Source: Moringa oleifera
Taxonomy: Eukaryota; Streptophyta; Magnoliopsida; Brassicales; Moringaceae
Length of the DNA stretch: 64,000 nucleotides
Assembly: GCA_021397835.1 (NCBI GenBank)
Contig: JAJFZO010000094.1
Coordinates: 447,501-511,500, forward strand
Reading direction: 5' to 3'
Made by a program: the position numbers and the translations under genes. Within the stretch, counting starts at the first letter, position 1, and each line of letters begins with the position of its first letter. This document shows positions 46,203 to 59,121 of this stretch, piece by piece. The notes beneath the pieces are model-generated. The model was not told where the DNA came from, did no database searches, and saw nothing but the letters and a program-made list of their open reading frames with translations.

Positions 46203-49200
46203 GAACGAATCGAAGCGACAAAGGGCTGAATCTCAGTGGATCGTGGCAGTAAGGCCACTCTGCCACTTACAATACCCCATCACATATTTAAGTCATCTGC
46301 AAATGATTCTACCCGTCACTCGGTGGGCATCACACATCAAGGCAGCCCGCGAGGCTTTTCCGCCGCTCGGGCTTGCCAACAGCACATGCCTTTGGGGGCT
46401 GGGAGGCCCCTACTATAGGTCGATAATTGGGTGATAGGCGCATGCATCGCTTCTAGCCTGGATTCTGACTTAGAGGCGTTCAGTCATAATCCAACGCACG
46501 GTAGCTTCGCGCCACTGGCTTATGGCAACGTCGCTATGAACGCTTGGTTGCCACAAGCCAATTATCCCTGTGGTAACTTTTCTAGCACCTCTAGGTCTGA
46601 AGGATCGATAGGCCACACTTTCACGGTTCGTATTAGTACTGGAAATCAAAATCAAATGAGCTTTTACCTTTTTGTTCCACACAAGATTTTTGTTCTTGTT
46701 GAGCTCATCTTAGGACACCTGCATTATCTTTTAACAGATGTGCCACCCTAGCAAAATTCCCTACCTTATAATGTCTTCCGCCCGGATCGATTGGCCGAAG
46801 CCAATCTTGGGTCAAAAAAGAGGGGCGACGCCCTGCCCCTGATTCATGGAATAAGTCAAATAACGTTAAAGTAGTGGTATTTCACTTTTACCATTTTCGA
46901 CTCCCACTTATCCTACACCTGCCAAGCCATTTCATAAAGTCGGACTAGAGTCAAGCTCAACTGGGTTTTCTTTCCCCGCTGATTCTGCCAAGCCCGTTCC
47001 CTTGGCTGTGGTTTTGGTGGATAGTAGATAGGGATAGCGGGAATCTCGTTAATCCATTCATGCATGTCACTAATTAGATGACGAGGCATTTGGCCACCTT
47101 AAAAGAGTCATAGTTATTCCCACCATTTACCCACGCTTGGTTGAATTTGTTCACTTTGACATTCAGAGAACTGGGCAAAAATCACATTGCGTGAGCATTC
47201 GCAAGTACCATCGCAATACTTTGTTTTAATTAAACAGTCAGATTCCTCTTGTCCATACAAATTCTGAGTTGGCTGTTCGATGCCCGGGGAAGCCCCCCAA
47301 GGGAACCGTTCCTAGTCTGTCCTCTGGTCAACACGCGACGACTCGCTCTCATCATGAGAGCAGCTCAAGCAGTCCACTGATAACCGACGGGTTTAGGACT
47401 GGGACCCTCGTGCCCAACCCTCAGAGTCAATCCTTTTCCCGAGGTGATGGATCCATTTTGCTAACCTTCCTTGCCTACATTGTTCCATCGACCAGAGGTT
47501 ATTCACCTTGGAGACCTAATGCGGTTATAAGTACGATTGGACGTGGGAGGCACTCGGTCCTCTAGATTTTCAAGGGTTGTCGAGGGTGCACCAGACACCA
47601 CACGACATACGGTGCTCTTCTAGCCGCTGGACCCTAACTCCGACTGAGCTGTTTTTAGGGTGGGCAGGCTGTTAAACAGAAAAGATAACTCTTTTCAGGG
47701 TCCTCGTCAACGTCCTCGGACTCCCTAACATTACTGTCAGTCGCCACGTCCCGGTTCCAAAATTTTAACCGGATCCCCTTTCGAAGCTCGCCCCAAGGCA
47801 CTATCCGACGAGCTTCCCCATCTCTTAGGATTGACTAACCCATGTGTAAGTGCTGCTCACATGGAACCTTTCCCTTCTTTGGCCTTCAAAGTTCTTATTT
47901 GAACATTTGCTACTACCACCAAGATCTGCACCGATGGTCGCTCCGCCCAAGCTCGCGCCCTGAGTTTTACAGCGACCACCGCACCCTCCTACTCAATGGG
48001 GGCTTGGCCCTTGCCCCAATGGCTGGGTATAGGTCGCGCGCTTCAGTGCCATCCATTTTTGGGGCTAGTTGATTCGGCAAGTGAGTTGTTATACATTCCT
48101 TAGTGGATTTCCACTTCCATGACCACTATCCTACTATCTTAATCGACCAACACCTTTTGTGGGTTCTAGGTTAACGCCCAATTGGGCATCGTATGTCGGC
48201 TTTTGCTTCATCTCACATCACCAGTTCTGCTTACAAAAAATGGCCCATTAGGTGCTCTCGATTTCGTGGGATGGCTCAATGAGGCAGTCGCCCTGTATTA
48301 ACTATTTAAAGTTTGAGAATAGGTCGAGGGCATCGCGCCCCCGATGCCTTTAATCATTGGCTTTAACCTATAAAACTCGCATCTGAGCTCCGGCTATCCT
48401 GAGGGAAACTTCAGAGGGCACCAGCTACTAGACGGTTCGATTAGTCTTTCACTCCTATATCCCAGTGAAACGAACGATTTGCATGTCAGTATCACTGCAA
48501 GCCTCTACTAGCGTTCCCTCTAGCTTCACCCCGCTCAGGCATAGTTCACCATCTTTCAAGTCCCGACAGGGATGCTCGCACTTGATCCCTTCTTAAAAGA
48601 TCGAGGTCGGTCGGTGGTGCACCCACGAGGGATCCCGCCAATCAGATTCCTTGTGCCTTACGGGTTTACTCACCCGTTGACTCGCACGCATGTCAGACTC
48701 CTTGGTTCGTGTTTTAAGACGGGTCGAATGAGAAGCCCGCTGGCTGACACCGGGAGCACACAGCTGCCGAAGCACCACCACATGAAGTGCATTGCCAGCC
48801 AAGATCTCGATGATGACGTCTCTGCGAGCATATCAAAGGCTCGGGCTTGGGCCACTATCGTGATCCATGTCGGTCCGCACCCCTAGTCGACTGATGGATC
48901 GGCTCGTGGCCATTTCACATCTGATCGAGGTGCATCAACGGCTCCCATCCACTTCCCTGTCGACAATTTCAAGCATCCTTTGACTCTCTTTTCACAGTCC
49001 TTTTCATCTTTTCCTCGTGGTACTTGTTCGCTATTGGTCTCTGGCCTGTATTTAGCCTTTGACGAAATTTACTACCTTATTAGGGTTGCATCCCTAAACA
49101 ACCCAACTCGTCGATAGTGCCTTGTGGTGCGAAAGGGTCCGGACAAGATGGGGCTTTCACCTCTCTAGCACCCCTTTCCAGGGGACTTGGGCCCCGGTCT

Positions 49201-49372
49201 GTCGTTGAGGATGCTTTTCCAGACTACAATTCTGGCGTCGAGGGCGCATGATTTTCAAGCTGGGCTTTTCCCGCTTCACTCACCGTTATTAGGGGAATCC
49301 TTGTTAGCTTTTTTTTCTCCGCTTATTGATATGCTTAAACTCAACCGGGGGTCCTGCCTGACCTTGGGTCGC
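46203..49372 (-). rRNA. 26S rRNA pseudogene, nearly full span
   Basis: 3' end (complement of GATTCGTTCCTCC) to 5' end (gatatgcttaaactcaaccgg; accttgggtcgc). 3,170 bp against about 3.38 kb. The main gap is at about 46519, where ggcttatggcaacgtcgc skips about 240 bp including the sarcin/ricin loop. A smaller gap lies at 46595. It is the most complete 26S of the window but lacks an essential element. Confidence 0.94.
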
Positions 49373-49592
49373 ATCTTGATCGATCTATCGTTTGGTTTAT
49401 TAGCCGCAAGCAAGGGATGCGTGCAGGAGGGAGCACGAGGCTTTCTCTACCACCGCCAAGCCGTGATGCGGCGTCGCTTGAGGCTCTTTTTCAGGGGAAT
49501 CGTGAGCCGAAGGCACACAGAAGGCCAACATTTGCCCCGCGATAGTCCCTCCCCTCCCTATAGGGATGCGAGGGGGTTGGGAGCGACAATGC
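49373..49592 (-). other. ITS2
   Basis: About 220 bp, with gcttgaggctctttttcagg and gcgatagtccctcccctcc. Confidence 0.85.
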
Positions 49593-49753
49593 TTGACACC
49601 CAGACAAACATGCCCTTGGCTTGATGGCCTCGGGCGTAACTTGCATTCAAAGACATGATGGTTCATGGGATTCTGCAATTCACACCGAGTATCACATTTC
49701 ACTATGTCTTCATCGATGTGAGAGCTAGGATATCCATTGTCGAGAGTCATTTT
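49593..49753 (-). rRNA. 5.8S rRNA pseudogene
   Basis: 161 bp. GAATTGCAGAATCC is intact (complement ggattctgcaattc, 49668-49681). tgcattcaaag and cactatgtcttcatcgatg are decayed, the latter with a lost base. Confidence 0.9.
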
Positions 49754-50001
49754 AGACATCGTTTAGGGATGATCTGACCGTCGACCGCACATTGAGATCA
49801 GGGTGACTGGGGCGTGCTTTTTCATTTGAGTTCCTTGGCGCATCCCGCGCTACAGGTTTTGTTGTTGCACGTAACGAGGGGCTTGGGCGTGAGCCTGCGC
49901 ACCCTTACTGCACGAGGAGGGATGAGGGGCTCGAGAGCCCTCCACCTCGCTGGTGTGTTTACAACATGTTCGGGGGTCGTCTCGTTGAGCGAGTTTTCGA
50001 C
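49754..50001 (-). other. ITS1
   Basis: About 248 bp. ttccttggcgcatcccgcgc (49831-49850) matches the conserved angiosperm ITS1 motif exactly as I recall it. Confidence 0.88.
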
Positions 50002-50829
50002 AATGATCCTTTTGCAGATTCACCTACGGAAACCTTGTTACGAATTCTCCTTCCTCTAAATGATAAGGTTTAGTGGACTTCTCGCGATGTCACGAGCGAC
50101 GAACCGCCCACGTCACCACGATCCGAACACTTCACCCGACCATTCAATCGATAAAAGCGATGGTCGGTGTGTACAAAGGGCAGGGACATAGTCAATGCAA
50201 GCTGATGACTCGCGCTTACTAGAAATTCCTCGTTGAAGACCAACAATTGCACTGATCTATCCCCATCATGACAAAATTTCAAAGATTACCTGGGCCTGTC
50301 GGCCAAGGCTATAAACTCGTTGAATACATCAATGTAGCGCGCATGCGGCCCAAAACATCTAAGGGCATCACAGACCTGTTATTGCCTCAAACTTCCTTGG
50401 CCTAAGCGACCATAGTCCCTCTAAGAAGTCGGCTATGGAGGGTCACCTCCATGTAGCTAGTTAGCAGGCTGAGGTCTCGTTCGTTAAAGGAATTAACCAA
50501 ACAAATCCCTCCACCAATTGAAAACGACCATGCACCACCACCCATGGAATCAAGAGAGAGCTCTCAATCTGTCAATCCCTACTATGTCTAGACCTGGTAT
50601 GTTTCCCCGTGCTGAGTCAAATTAACTGCAGGCTCCACTCCTAGTGGTGCCCTTCTGTCAATTCTTTTAAGTTTCAGCCTTGCGACCATACTTCCCCCGG
50701 AACCCAAAGACTTTGATTTCTCATAGGTGCCAGCGGAGTCCAAAAAACAACATCCGTTGATCCCTAGTTGGCATCATTTATGGTTGAGACTAGGATGGTA
50801 TCTGATCGTCTTCGAGCCCCTAACTTTCA

Positions 50830-50860
<31 letters not shown>

Positions 50861-51805
50861 ACATTCGTAGTTGTTCATCTTTCATAAATCCAAGAATTTC
50901 ACCTCTGACTATGAAATACGAATGCCGCCGACTGTCCCTGTTAATCATTACTCCGATCCTGAAGACCAACAAAATAGGATCGAAATCCTATGATGTTATC
51001 CCTTACTAATGTGTTCAGACGTAGGCTTGCTTTGAGCACTTTAATTTCTTCAAAATAACAGCGCCGGAGGCACGACCCGGCCAATTAAGGCCAGGAGTGC
51101 ATCACCAGCAGTAGGGACAAGCCAATCGATGCATACCGTAGGCGGACTGGCCGACCTATCCCAAGGTCTAACTACGAGCTTTTTAACTGCAACAACTTAA
51201 ATATACGCTATTAGAGCTGGAGTTACCGTGGCTGCTGGCACTAGACTTGCCCTCCAATGGATCCTCGTTAAGGGATTTAGATTGTACTTGTTCTAATTAC
51301 TAGACTCGAAGAGCTCAGTATTATTATTTATTGTCACTACCTCCCCGTGTCAGGATTGGGTAATTTGTGTGCCTGCTGCATTCCTTAGATGTGGTAGCCA
51401 TTTCTCAGGCTCCCTCTTCAGAATCGAACCCTAATTCTCTGTCACCTAATACCACCATACTAGGCAACTATCCCACAATCGAAAGTTGATATGGCAAAAA
51501 TTTGAATGATGAGTTGTCAGCACGATGGCCTTGCGAACTGTTAAATTATCATGAATCATTAGAGCAATGGGCGAAGCCCGCGTCGACCTTTTGTCTAATA
51601 AATGCACCCCTTCCAGAAGTCGGGGTTTATTGCAGGTATTAGCTCTAAAATTACTACAGTTATCCAAGTATTAGGCACCATCAAACAAACTATAACTAAT
51701 TTAATGAGCCATTCGCAGTTTCACAGTCTGAATTAGTTCATACTCACACATGCATGGATTAATCTTTGAGACAACCATATGACTACTAGTAAGATCAACA
51801 AGGTA
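50002..51805 (-). rRNA. 18S rRNA, nearly full length, no retroelement
   Basis: 1,804 bp with both ends (aatgatccttttgcagattcacc; caaggta), normal for plant 18S and the most complete copy here. Still damaged: the ACGGGCGGTGTGTAC box reads atggtcggtgtgtac (50160), and the 530 loop reads ttaccgtggctgctgg (51223). The retroelement target is empty and reads catactaggcaac (about 51457-51468). It sits next to a complete ITS block and a long spacer, so this is the least rearranged unit. Confidence 0.95.
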
Positions 51806-52945
51806 GCATCCTTTGAGACATCGCGCCAACTAGGATCGAAGCGTGCCGCAAGGCTCTCTGAGGCCAAAGCTGTCGCGGTCGTCATTCAAAATTGATAGGA
51901 CATGGGGCAAATGTCTTTCGCTTGGATAGGCAGAGGCCGAGGCCACTCCTGTCACAATACTTTTCGCACTTGAGGGGACGACCGAGCGCCTGTGTGCCAA
52001 AGCAGCCACATGACGAAGCAAGCCACACTTAGAGCATGAGGCTCGACTGAGGTTTCCACCCATGCCCGCGAGGGACATGGTGCAAAGACAGCTGACTCGA
52101 ATCATCGAATTTCGATGTCACCCATGAAAAGCCAACGTATTGCTCGGGGTCGGGCTTGAAGCGACATGCTAGCCGACAGCTCGATGCGGGAGCATGGAGC
52201 TTGCCAATGCGCACGATTATATCACCACTCACACGCTGCACATACAAATGGGCAGCAACAGCACTAAACGAGCTGCAAGCCGATGAGCGAAAGGCCCATC
52301 GATCATGCAGGTCGTCGAGTGCCGCCGCATCGAAGCCGCTAAGTGTAAAATTGTTTCAATAGTGAGGGACAATTCTTCGATGGCAAGGGACCATCGATGA
52401 GGCCCTGGCAGCAGGGGTGTCACATCGTGCCTAGGCTGGTCGTGTGGCTCGCTCGATCCTAATGGCCGATAATTGTGTCATCGATCGCGTTGCGCACCGA
52501 GTCCGCCTAGGCAAGCCTAAGCGTCGGGATCCTACGACGAAGCACTTCGCATGCTCGAAATTTCCCCAGCGATTTGGCCCTCGGGTAGCATGCATCATCG
52601 TTAGCTTCGTCGCCCACACCGTTGAGCTTGTCTAGCCACATCCCAGCTCATTATCCCACCATTTTTTCATTTAGTTGCCCACAATTTATTGGATTTTGTT
52701 TCCCACATTTTTCCCATTCCATTGGCTACTGATCGGGCATCCCACACTCTTCGCCCGAGGTCACCGGCCACTTGCCTGTCGGCAGTGGTGGCCGCCACAG
52801 TCAAGCACCATCGGCTGGATGGGAATGGCAGCAAGCGGCCCTGCCCATGCCATGAGCGCTGGGTTCCCCAAGCCCAACGCCTGCCCATGTGGGATGGGCA
52901 GGGGGAGCACGTATGGCCCATTGGCACACAGCAAGCTTGGTGACC
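51806..52945 (-). repeat. 5'ETS with one internally deleted 326-bp repeat and GC-rich leader
   Basis: ETS as at 7869, one repeat starting gaggccctggcagcagg (about 52399) that lacks the part between gtcgggatcc and tacgacgaagc (52530), then the leader block (ttggctactgatcgggcatcc, 52721). Confidence 0.75.
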
Positions 52946-52967
52946 ACCTCCCCCCTAAAGAGTTTTA
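52946..52967 (-). promoter_or_regulatory. Putative Pol I start element
   Basis: Plus strand cctcccccctaaagagtttt; minus strand CTTTAGGGGGGAGG as at 9718. Belongs to the unit with the most complete 18S. Confidence 0.4.
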
Positions 52968-53330
52968 AAGAAAATTTCACTCCCGACAGGAGGAAACATC
53001 AATATGTTTGAGCCGTCATAATGGGTCTAAAAAATTATTTACTTGGAATTTTGAGCTGAAATGTTGTACATAAATGGAGAATAATCATATCTACCACGAG
53101 AAAAAATTTCAGAATTTTTTGAGCACCAAATTTTTTTAATGAATTTTCTAAATTCAAAAATTAAAAAAATCATCAAAAATAGCCCGTGAGTTAAAATAAT
53201 CCCAAACTTCAGGGGCAGACTCCTCATGAATTACAAAATTTATTTAAGTCATTTCGAGACCAATTCCATGATGGAAAGAACTGTCAATTCACACAAAATT
53301 TTGCAAGTGAGCATTGCGGCCAGTAGGCTA
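52968..53330 (-). other. AT-rich IGS block
   Basis: Counterpart of 9739-10085 (ttgagctgaaatgttgtacat). Confidence 0.6.
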
Positions 53331-56300
53331 GGGTAGTTGTGCCTCTGCCTGGCCTAAGGTGCATGCTGGCTCCCTGTCCAGTGCACCTCCAGCTACCCCA
53401 TGGCTGCCCTTAGGTTCCATCATAGCTAGGGGACACGGTAAAGCCCAGCTTGCCCATGAAATCAACTCCCGCAACACGTCTCGAGCTTCACAGTGTACTC
53501 GTGGCTGGGTCACGTGGGGCGCCCCTGGCAAGGCTAGCGCCGTGCCTGCTGGGGACTGCTGTGGCACCCCTGGCTCGGATGCTGGGTAGTAAGTTGAGGG
53601 GCAGGGATGAGGGGGATGGCTCGCGATGGGCGCCTGTACCCTGGCAGGAACGCCAACCGCTGCTGCACGCTGGGCAAGACAGCCCATGCTGTGCCTGCTG
53701 GGGGCTACCAAGGCATGCCTCTCATCCCCAGTGTCCATGGGACACAGCTCCCCTATCTCGTTCGCTAGGCACTACATCGAGTGTCGAGGATGAGGGGGCT
53801 GGCTCGCGATGGGAGCCCTTGGCCTGGCTGGCACGTCCACAGCAGCTGCATGCTGGGCATGTAGCCCATGCCGTGACTGCTGGAGGCGGCCAAGGCATGC
53901 CCCTTGTGCCCAGAGTCTGTGCGACGCTGCACCCCTAGCTTGCTCACTGGGCACTATATTGAGTGGCAGGGACGAGGGGCTGGCTCACGATGGGTGCCAT
54001 TGGCCTGGCTGGCACACCCACTACTGCTGCACGTTGGGCACTTGATCCATGCCGTGCCTGCTAGGGGGCTGCTGAGGCATGCTTCCCGTGCCTAGGGTCC
54101 ATGCGACGAGCCACCCCTGGCTCGCTCGCTGGGCACTATGTCAAAGGGCAGGGACGAGGGGGCTGGCTCACGATGGGCGCCCGTGGCCTGGCTGGTGCGC
54201 CCACCGCTGCTGAATGCGGGGCAAGTGGCCCATGCCATGCCTGCTAGGGGCTGCCGAGGCATGCTTCCCGTGCCCAGGGTTCATGCAACTAGGCACCCCT
54301 AGCTCACTCGCTGGGCACTGTGTCGAGGGGCAGGGACGAGGGGGCTGGCTCGTGATGGGCACCATTGGCTTGGCTGGCACGCCAATCGCTGCCGCACGTT
54401 GGGCACTTGACCCATGCCGGACCTGCTGGGGGGCTGCCAAGGCATGCCTCTCGTACCCAATGTCCGTGCAACACGGCTCCCCTGGCTCACTTGCTGGGCA
54501 GTAAGTGGAGGGGCAGGGACGAGGGCGCTGGCTCGTGATGGGTGCCTGTGGCCTGGCTGGCCCGCCTACAGCTGTCGAACGCTGGGCAAGCAGCCCATGC
54601 CGTGCTTGTTGGGGGCGGCCGAGGCATGCCTCCCATGCCCAGGATCCATGCGACGTGGCACCCCTGGCTCGCTCGTTGGGCATTATGTCGAGGGGCAGGG
54701 ACGAGGGGGCTGGCTCGCGATGGGCGCCACTGGCCTTGTTGGCACGCCCACCGCTGTAACACGCTAGGAAATTGACCCACGTCGTGCCTACTGTGGGGCT
54801 TCCAAGGCATGCCTCTCGTGCCCAAGGTCCCTGCGACGTGGCTGCTCTAGCTCGCTCGCCTGGTAGTAAGTGGAGGGGCAGGAACAAAGGGGCTGGTTTG
54901 CGATGGGCACCCGTGGCGTGGCTGGCGCGCCCACAGTTGTCACACGCTAGGCAAGCGGCCCATGTTGTGCCTGTTGGGGGCTTCTGAGGCATGCCTCCTG
55001 TGCCTAGTGTCTATGTGACACGGCTCTCTTGGCTCACTCGCTAGGTAGTAAGTCAAAGGGCTGGGACGAGGGGGTTGGCTCATGATGGGCGCCCTTGGCC
55101 TGGGTGACGCGCCAGCAGCGGCTGCACACTAGGCAAGTAGCTGATGCTGTGCCTGCTTGGGGTGGCTAATGCATGCCTCCGGTGCCCAGGGTCAGTGCGA
55201 CATGGCGCCCATGGCTCTCTCGCTAGGCACTATGTCGAGGGGTAGGGATGAGGGGGCTAGCTCGCGATGGGCACCACTGGCCTGACTGGCACGGCCACCA
55301 CTGCTGCACGTTCGGTATTTGACCCATGCCGTGCCTGCTGGGGGGCTTCCAAGGCATGCCTTCCGTGCCCAGGGTCCATGTGACGAGGCCCCCCTTGCTC
55401 GCCCGCTGAGCAGTAAGTGGACGGGCAGTGACAAGGGGCCGAGTTTACCATGTGCGCCCGTGGCCTGGCTTGCGTGCCCACAGCTGCCGCACGCTGGGCA
55501 AGCGGCCCATGCCTTGCCTACTGGGGGCAGCAGAGGCATGCCTCCTGTGCCTAGTGTCCATGTGACATAGCTTCCCTAGCTCACTCGTTGGGCACCATTC
55601 CCAGGGGCAAGGACGAGGGGGCTGGCTCGCGATGGGCGCCCGTGGCCTGGCTGGCATGCCCACTGCCGCCGAACACTGGGCAAGCAGCCCATGCCATGCC
55701 TACTGGGGGCTTCCAAGTCATGCCACCAGTGCCCATGGTCTGTGTGATGCGGCTCCCCTGGCTCGCTCACTGGGCAGTAAGTCAAGGGGCTAGGACGAGG
55801 GGACTGGCTCGCTATGGATGCCCGTGGCCTGGTTGGTGCACCCACTGCTGCGGAACGCTGGGTTAGCAGCCCATGCGGTGCTTGCTGGGGGCTGTCGAGT
55901 CATGCCTCTCATGCCCAAGGTCCATGTGACGCAGCGCCCCTGGGTCGCTCGCTAGGCAGTAAATCGATGGGCTGGGACAAGGGGGCTGGCTCGCAGTGGG
56001 TGCTCGTGGATTGGCTAGCGTGCCCAACGCAGCCGCACGTTGGGGAAGCAGCCCATGCCGTGCTTGCTGAGGGCTGCCGAGGCATGACTCTCGTACCTAG
56101 TGTCCATGTGACGCAGCTCCCCTGCCTCGCTCGCTGGGCAATAAGTGAAGGGGCAGGGATGAGGGGGAATGGCTTGCGATGGGCGCGCGTAGCCTGGCTG
56201 GCGCACCCACAGCTGCTACACGTTGGGCAGGCAGCCCATACCGTGCTTGCTGGGGGCTGCTGAGGCATGCCTCCTGTGCCCAGTGTCCATGCGACGCGGC

Positions 56301-56695
56301 TCCCCTGGCTTGCTCGCTGGGCACAACGTTGAGGGTCAGAGACGAGGGGGCTGGCTAGCGATGGGCGCCACTGGCCTGGCTGGCGCGCCCAACGCTGCCT
56401 CACGGTGGGCAAGTAGCCCATGCGACGCCTGCTGGGGGCTGCCGAGGCATGCCTCTCATGACCAGGGTCCGTGCGACGCGGCTGCCCTGGTTCGCTCGCT
56501 GGGTAGTAAGTTAAGGGGCAGGGACGAGGGGGCTGGCTCGCGATGGGCGCCCATGGCCTGGCGGGCGCGCCCACCGCTGCCGCACGCTAGGCTAGCAGCC
56601 CATGTCGTGCCTGTTGGGGGCTACCGAGTCATACCTCTCGTGCCCAGTGTCCATGTGACATGACTCCCCTGGCTCACTCACTGGGCAGTACTTTG
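53331..56695 (-). repeat. IGS GC-rich subrepeats, about eighteen copies
   Basis: The longest array of the 180-bp family; gggggctggctcgcgatgggcgcc recurs near 53790, 54155, 54340, 54705, 55615, 56345 and 56525, with variants between. Frames of up to 274 codons on both strands follow the repeat period and have no domain; they are not genes. Confidence 0.9.
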
Positions 56696-56940
56696 CTGTG
56701 GGACAGCATCGAGGGATAAGTTTCTGTTAGATACATATATTTTTTATTGGAGTAACACTTGGTTCCCCAATGCTTCCCGATATGTTTCCAAGTGTTTTTC
56801 CCTTGTGTTTCTCATTCTCCACAAACCCAAAGGACTTGCTTCTTTTTCCAAGTCATTATCTTAAGCAACGATTTCAGACCTCGGGGCATCGAATGTCGAA
56901 AAGGGAGGGACAATTGTTGAGGTGGGTTCGGGAGGGGGGG
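56696..56940 (-). other. 3' external spacer
   Basis: TA/T tract (56731-56745), conserved spacer and G tract before the 26S end. Confidence 0.6.
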
Positions 56941-57908
56941 TGAAGGGACGAATCAAAGCGACAAAGGGCTGAATCTTACTGCATTGTGACAGCAAGGCCA
57001 CTCTGCCACTTACGATACCTCGTCATGTATTTAAGTTGTCTGCAAATGATTCTACTTATAGCTAGGTGGGAATCACACTTCAAGGCAGCCCACGAGGCTT
57101 TTACGTCGCGCGGGCTTGGCCAACGACACGTGCCTTTGGGGGCCGATTGGCCCCTATTGCAGGCCGGCAATCGAGCGACGGGCGCATGCATCACTTCTAG
57201 TCCAGATTCTGACTTAGAGGCGTTCAGTCATAATCTAGTGCACGGTAGCTTCGCTCCACTGGCTTTTCAACCAAGCGTGATGACCAATTGTGCGAATCAA
57301 TGGTTCCTCTCGTACTAGGTTGAATTACTATCATGACGGGAGCATCAATAGGGTAAAACTAGCCTGTCTCATAATGGTCTAAACCTAGCTCACGTTCCCT
57401 ATTGGTGGGTGAACAATCCAACACTTATTGAATTCTGCGTCACAATAATAGGAAGAGTCGACATGGAAGGATTAAAAAGCTAAGTCGCTATGAACGCTTG
57501 GCTGCCACAACTAGTTATCCTTGTGGTAACTTTTTTGACACCTCCAGCTTTAAATTTCGAAGGTCTAAAGGATTGATAGGCCAGCTTTCACGGTTCGTAT
57601 TCATATTAGAAATCAGAATCAAACGAGTTTTTACCCTTTTGTTCCACACGTGATTTCTATTCTCGTTGAGCTCATCTTAGGATACCTGCGTTATCTTTTA
57701 ACAGATGTGCCACCCCAGCGAAACTCCCCACTTGACAATGTCTTTTGCCAGGATCGGCCAGTCGAAGGCGACCTTGGGTCCAAAAAGAGGGGCGACGCCC
57801 CGCCTTCGATTCATGAAATAAGTAAAATAATGTTAAAAGTAGTGGTATTTCACTTTCGCCATTTCCAGCTCCCACTTATCCTACACCTCTCAAGTCGTTT
57901 CACAAAGT

Positions 57909-57944
<36 letters not shown>

Positions 57945-58949
57945 TGCTGATTCTGCTAAGCCCATTCCCTTGGCTGTGGTTTCGCTGGATTGTAGACAAG
58001 GACAGTGGGAATCTTGTTAATCCATTCATGTGCATCACTAATTAGATGATGAGGCATTTGGCTACCTTAAGAGAGTCATAATTACTCCTGCCATTTACCC
58101 ACGCCTGGTTGAATTTCTTCACTTTGACATTCAGAGCACTGGGCAGAAATCGCATTTCGTGAGCATCTGCAGGGGCCATCGCAATGATTTGTTTTAATTA
58201 AACAGTCAGATTCCCCTTGTCTGTACCAATTCTAAGTTGGCTGTTCGACGCCTGGGGAAGGCCCCTAAAGGAACCGTTCCTAGTCCATCCTCAGTCGGGA
58301 TGCAGCAACCCGCTTTTACCGCGGTAACAGCTCGAGTAGTCTACCTATAGTTGACAGGTTTGGGAATGGGACCCCTGTGCCCAGCCCTCAGAGCCATTCC
58401 TTTTCTCGAGGTTACGGATCCATTTTGTCGACTTCCTTTGCCTACATTGTTCCATCAGCCAGAGGCTGTTCACCTTGGAGACCTAATGTGGTTATGAGTG
58501 CAACCTGGCGTAGGAGGCACTCGGTCCTCTAGATTTTCAAGGACCATCGGGGGCGCATCGAACACCACGCGACGTGCGGTGCTTTTCTAGCCGCTAGACC
58601 CTACCTCCAGCTGAGCCGTTTCTAGGGTGTGTAGGCTACTAAACAAAAAAGATAACTCTTTTCGGGGCCCCCATCGACATCTTCGGACTCCCTAACATTA
58701 CCGTCAACTACCACATCCCCGTTCTAAAATTTTAACGTGATCCCTTTTCGAAGCTCGCGCCGAGGCACTATCCGATGGGCTTCCCCCGTCTCTTAGGATC
58801 GACTAACCCATGTGCAAGTGTCGTTCACATGGAACTTTCAAAGTTCTCATTTGAATATTTGCTACTACCACCAAGATCTGCATCGATGGCCACTACGCCT
58901 GAGCTCGCGCCTCGAGTTTTATGATGACCACTGCGCCCTTTTACTCATT
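56941..58949 (-). rRNA. 26S rRNA pseudogene, 3' part, fused to 18S
   Basis: 26S 3' end to about 58949 with the sarcin/ricin loop core kept (ttcctctcgtact, 57304). At 58941-58949 (tactcatt) the 26S (gccctcctactcattgggg) switches to 18S (tactcattccaattaccag). The two genes share this 8-bp word. The 5' part of 26S, ITS block and 3' 18S are missing. Confidence 0.93.
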
Positions 58950-59121
58950 CCAATTACTAGACTCGAAGAGCCCGATATTGTTATTTATTGTCACTACTTC
59001 CCCATGTCAGGATTAGGTAATTTGTGCGCCTACTGCCTTCCTTGGATGTGGTAGCCGATTTTCAAGCTCCCTCTTCGGATTCGAACATTGATTCTCCCTT
59101 ATCCATCACCACCATAATAGG
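58950..59121 (-). rRNA. 18S rRNA short internal fragment beside retroelement
   Basis: About 170 bp of 18S (ccaattactagactcgaagagcc to the target copy ATAGG, 59117-59121). The first base of the target copy is changed from GTAGG to ATAGG, exactly as at 6385-6389. Confidence 0.93.

Noticed and set aside
50002..51805. Functional 18S gene
   Set aside because: Length and ends are right, but the 530 loop and the ACGGGCGGTGTGTAC box carry changes not tolerated in active small-subunit RNA.
54168..54992. 274-codon minus-strand frame and many overlapping frames on both strands
   Set aside because: They lie in the 180-bp GC-rich IGS repeats, repeat with the array period, appear in several frames at once and show no domain. 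GC content alone keeps stops rare.
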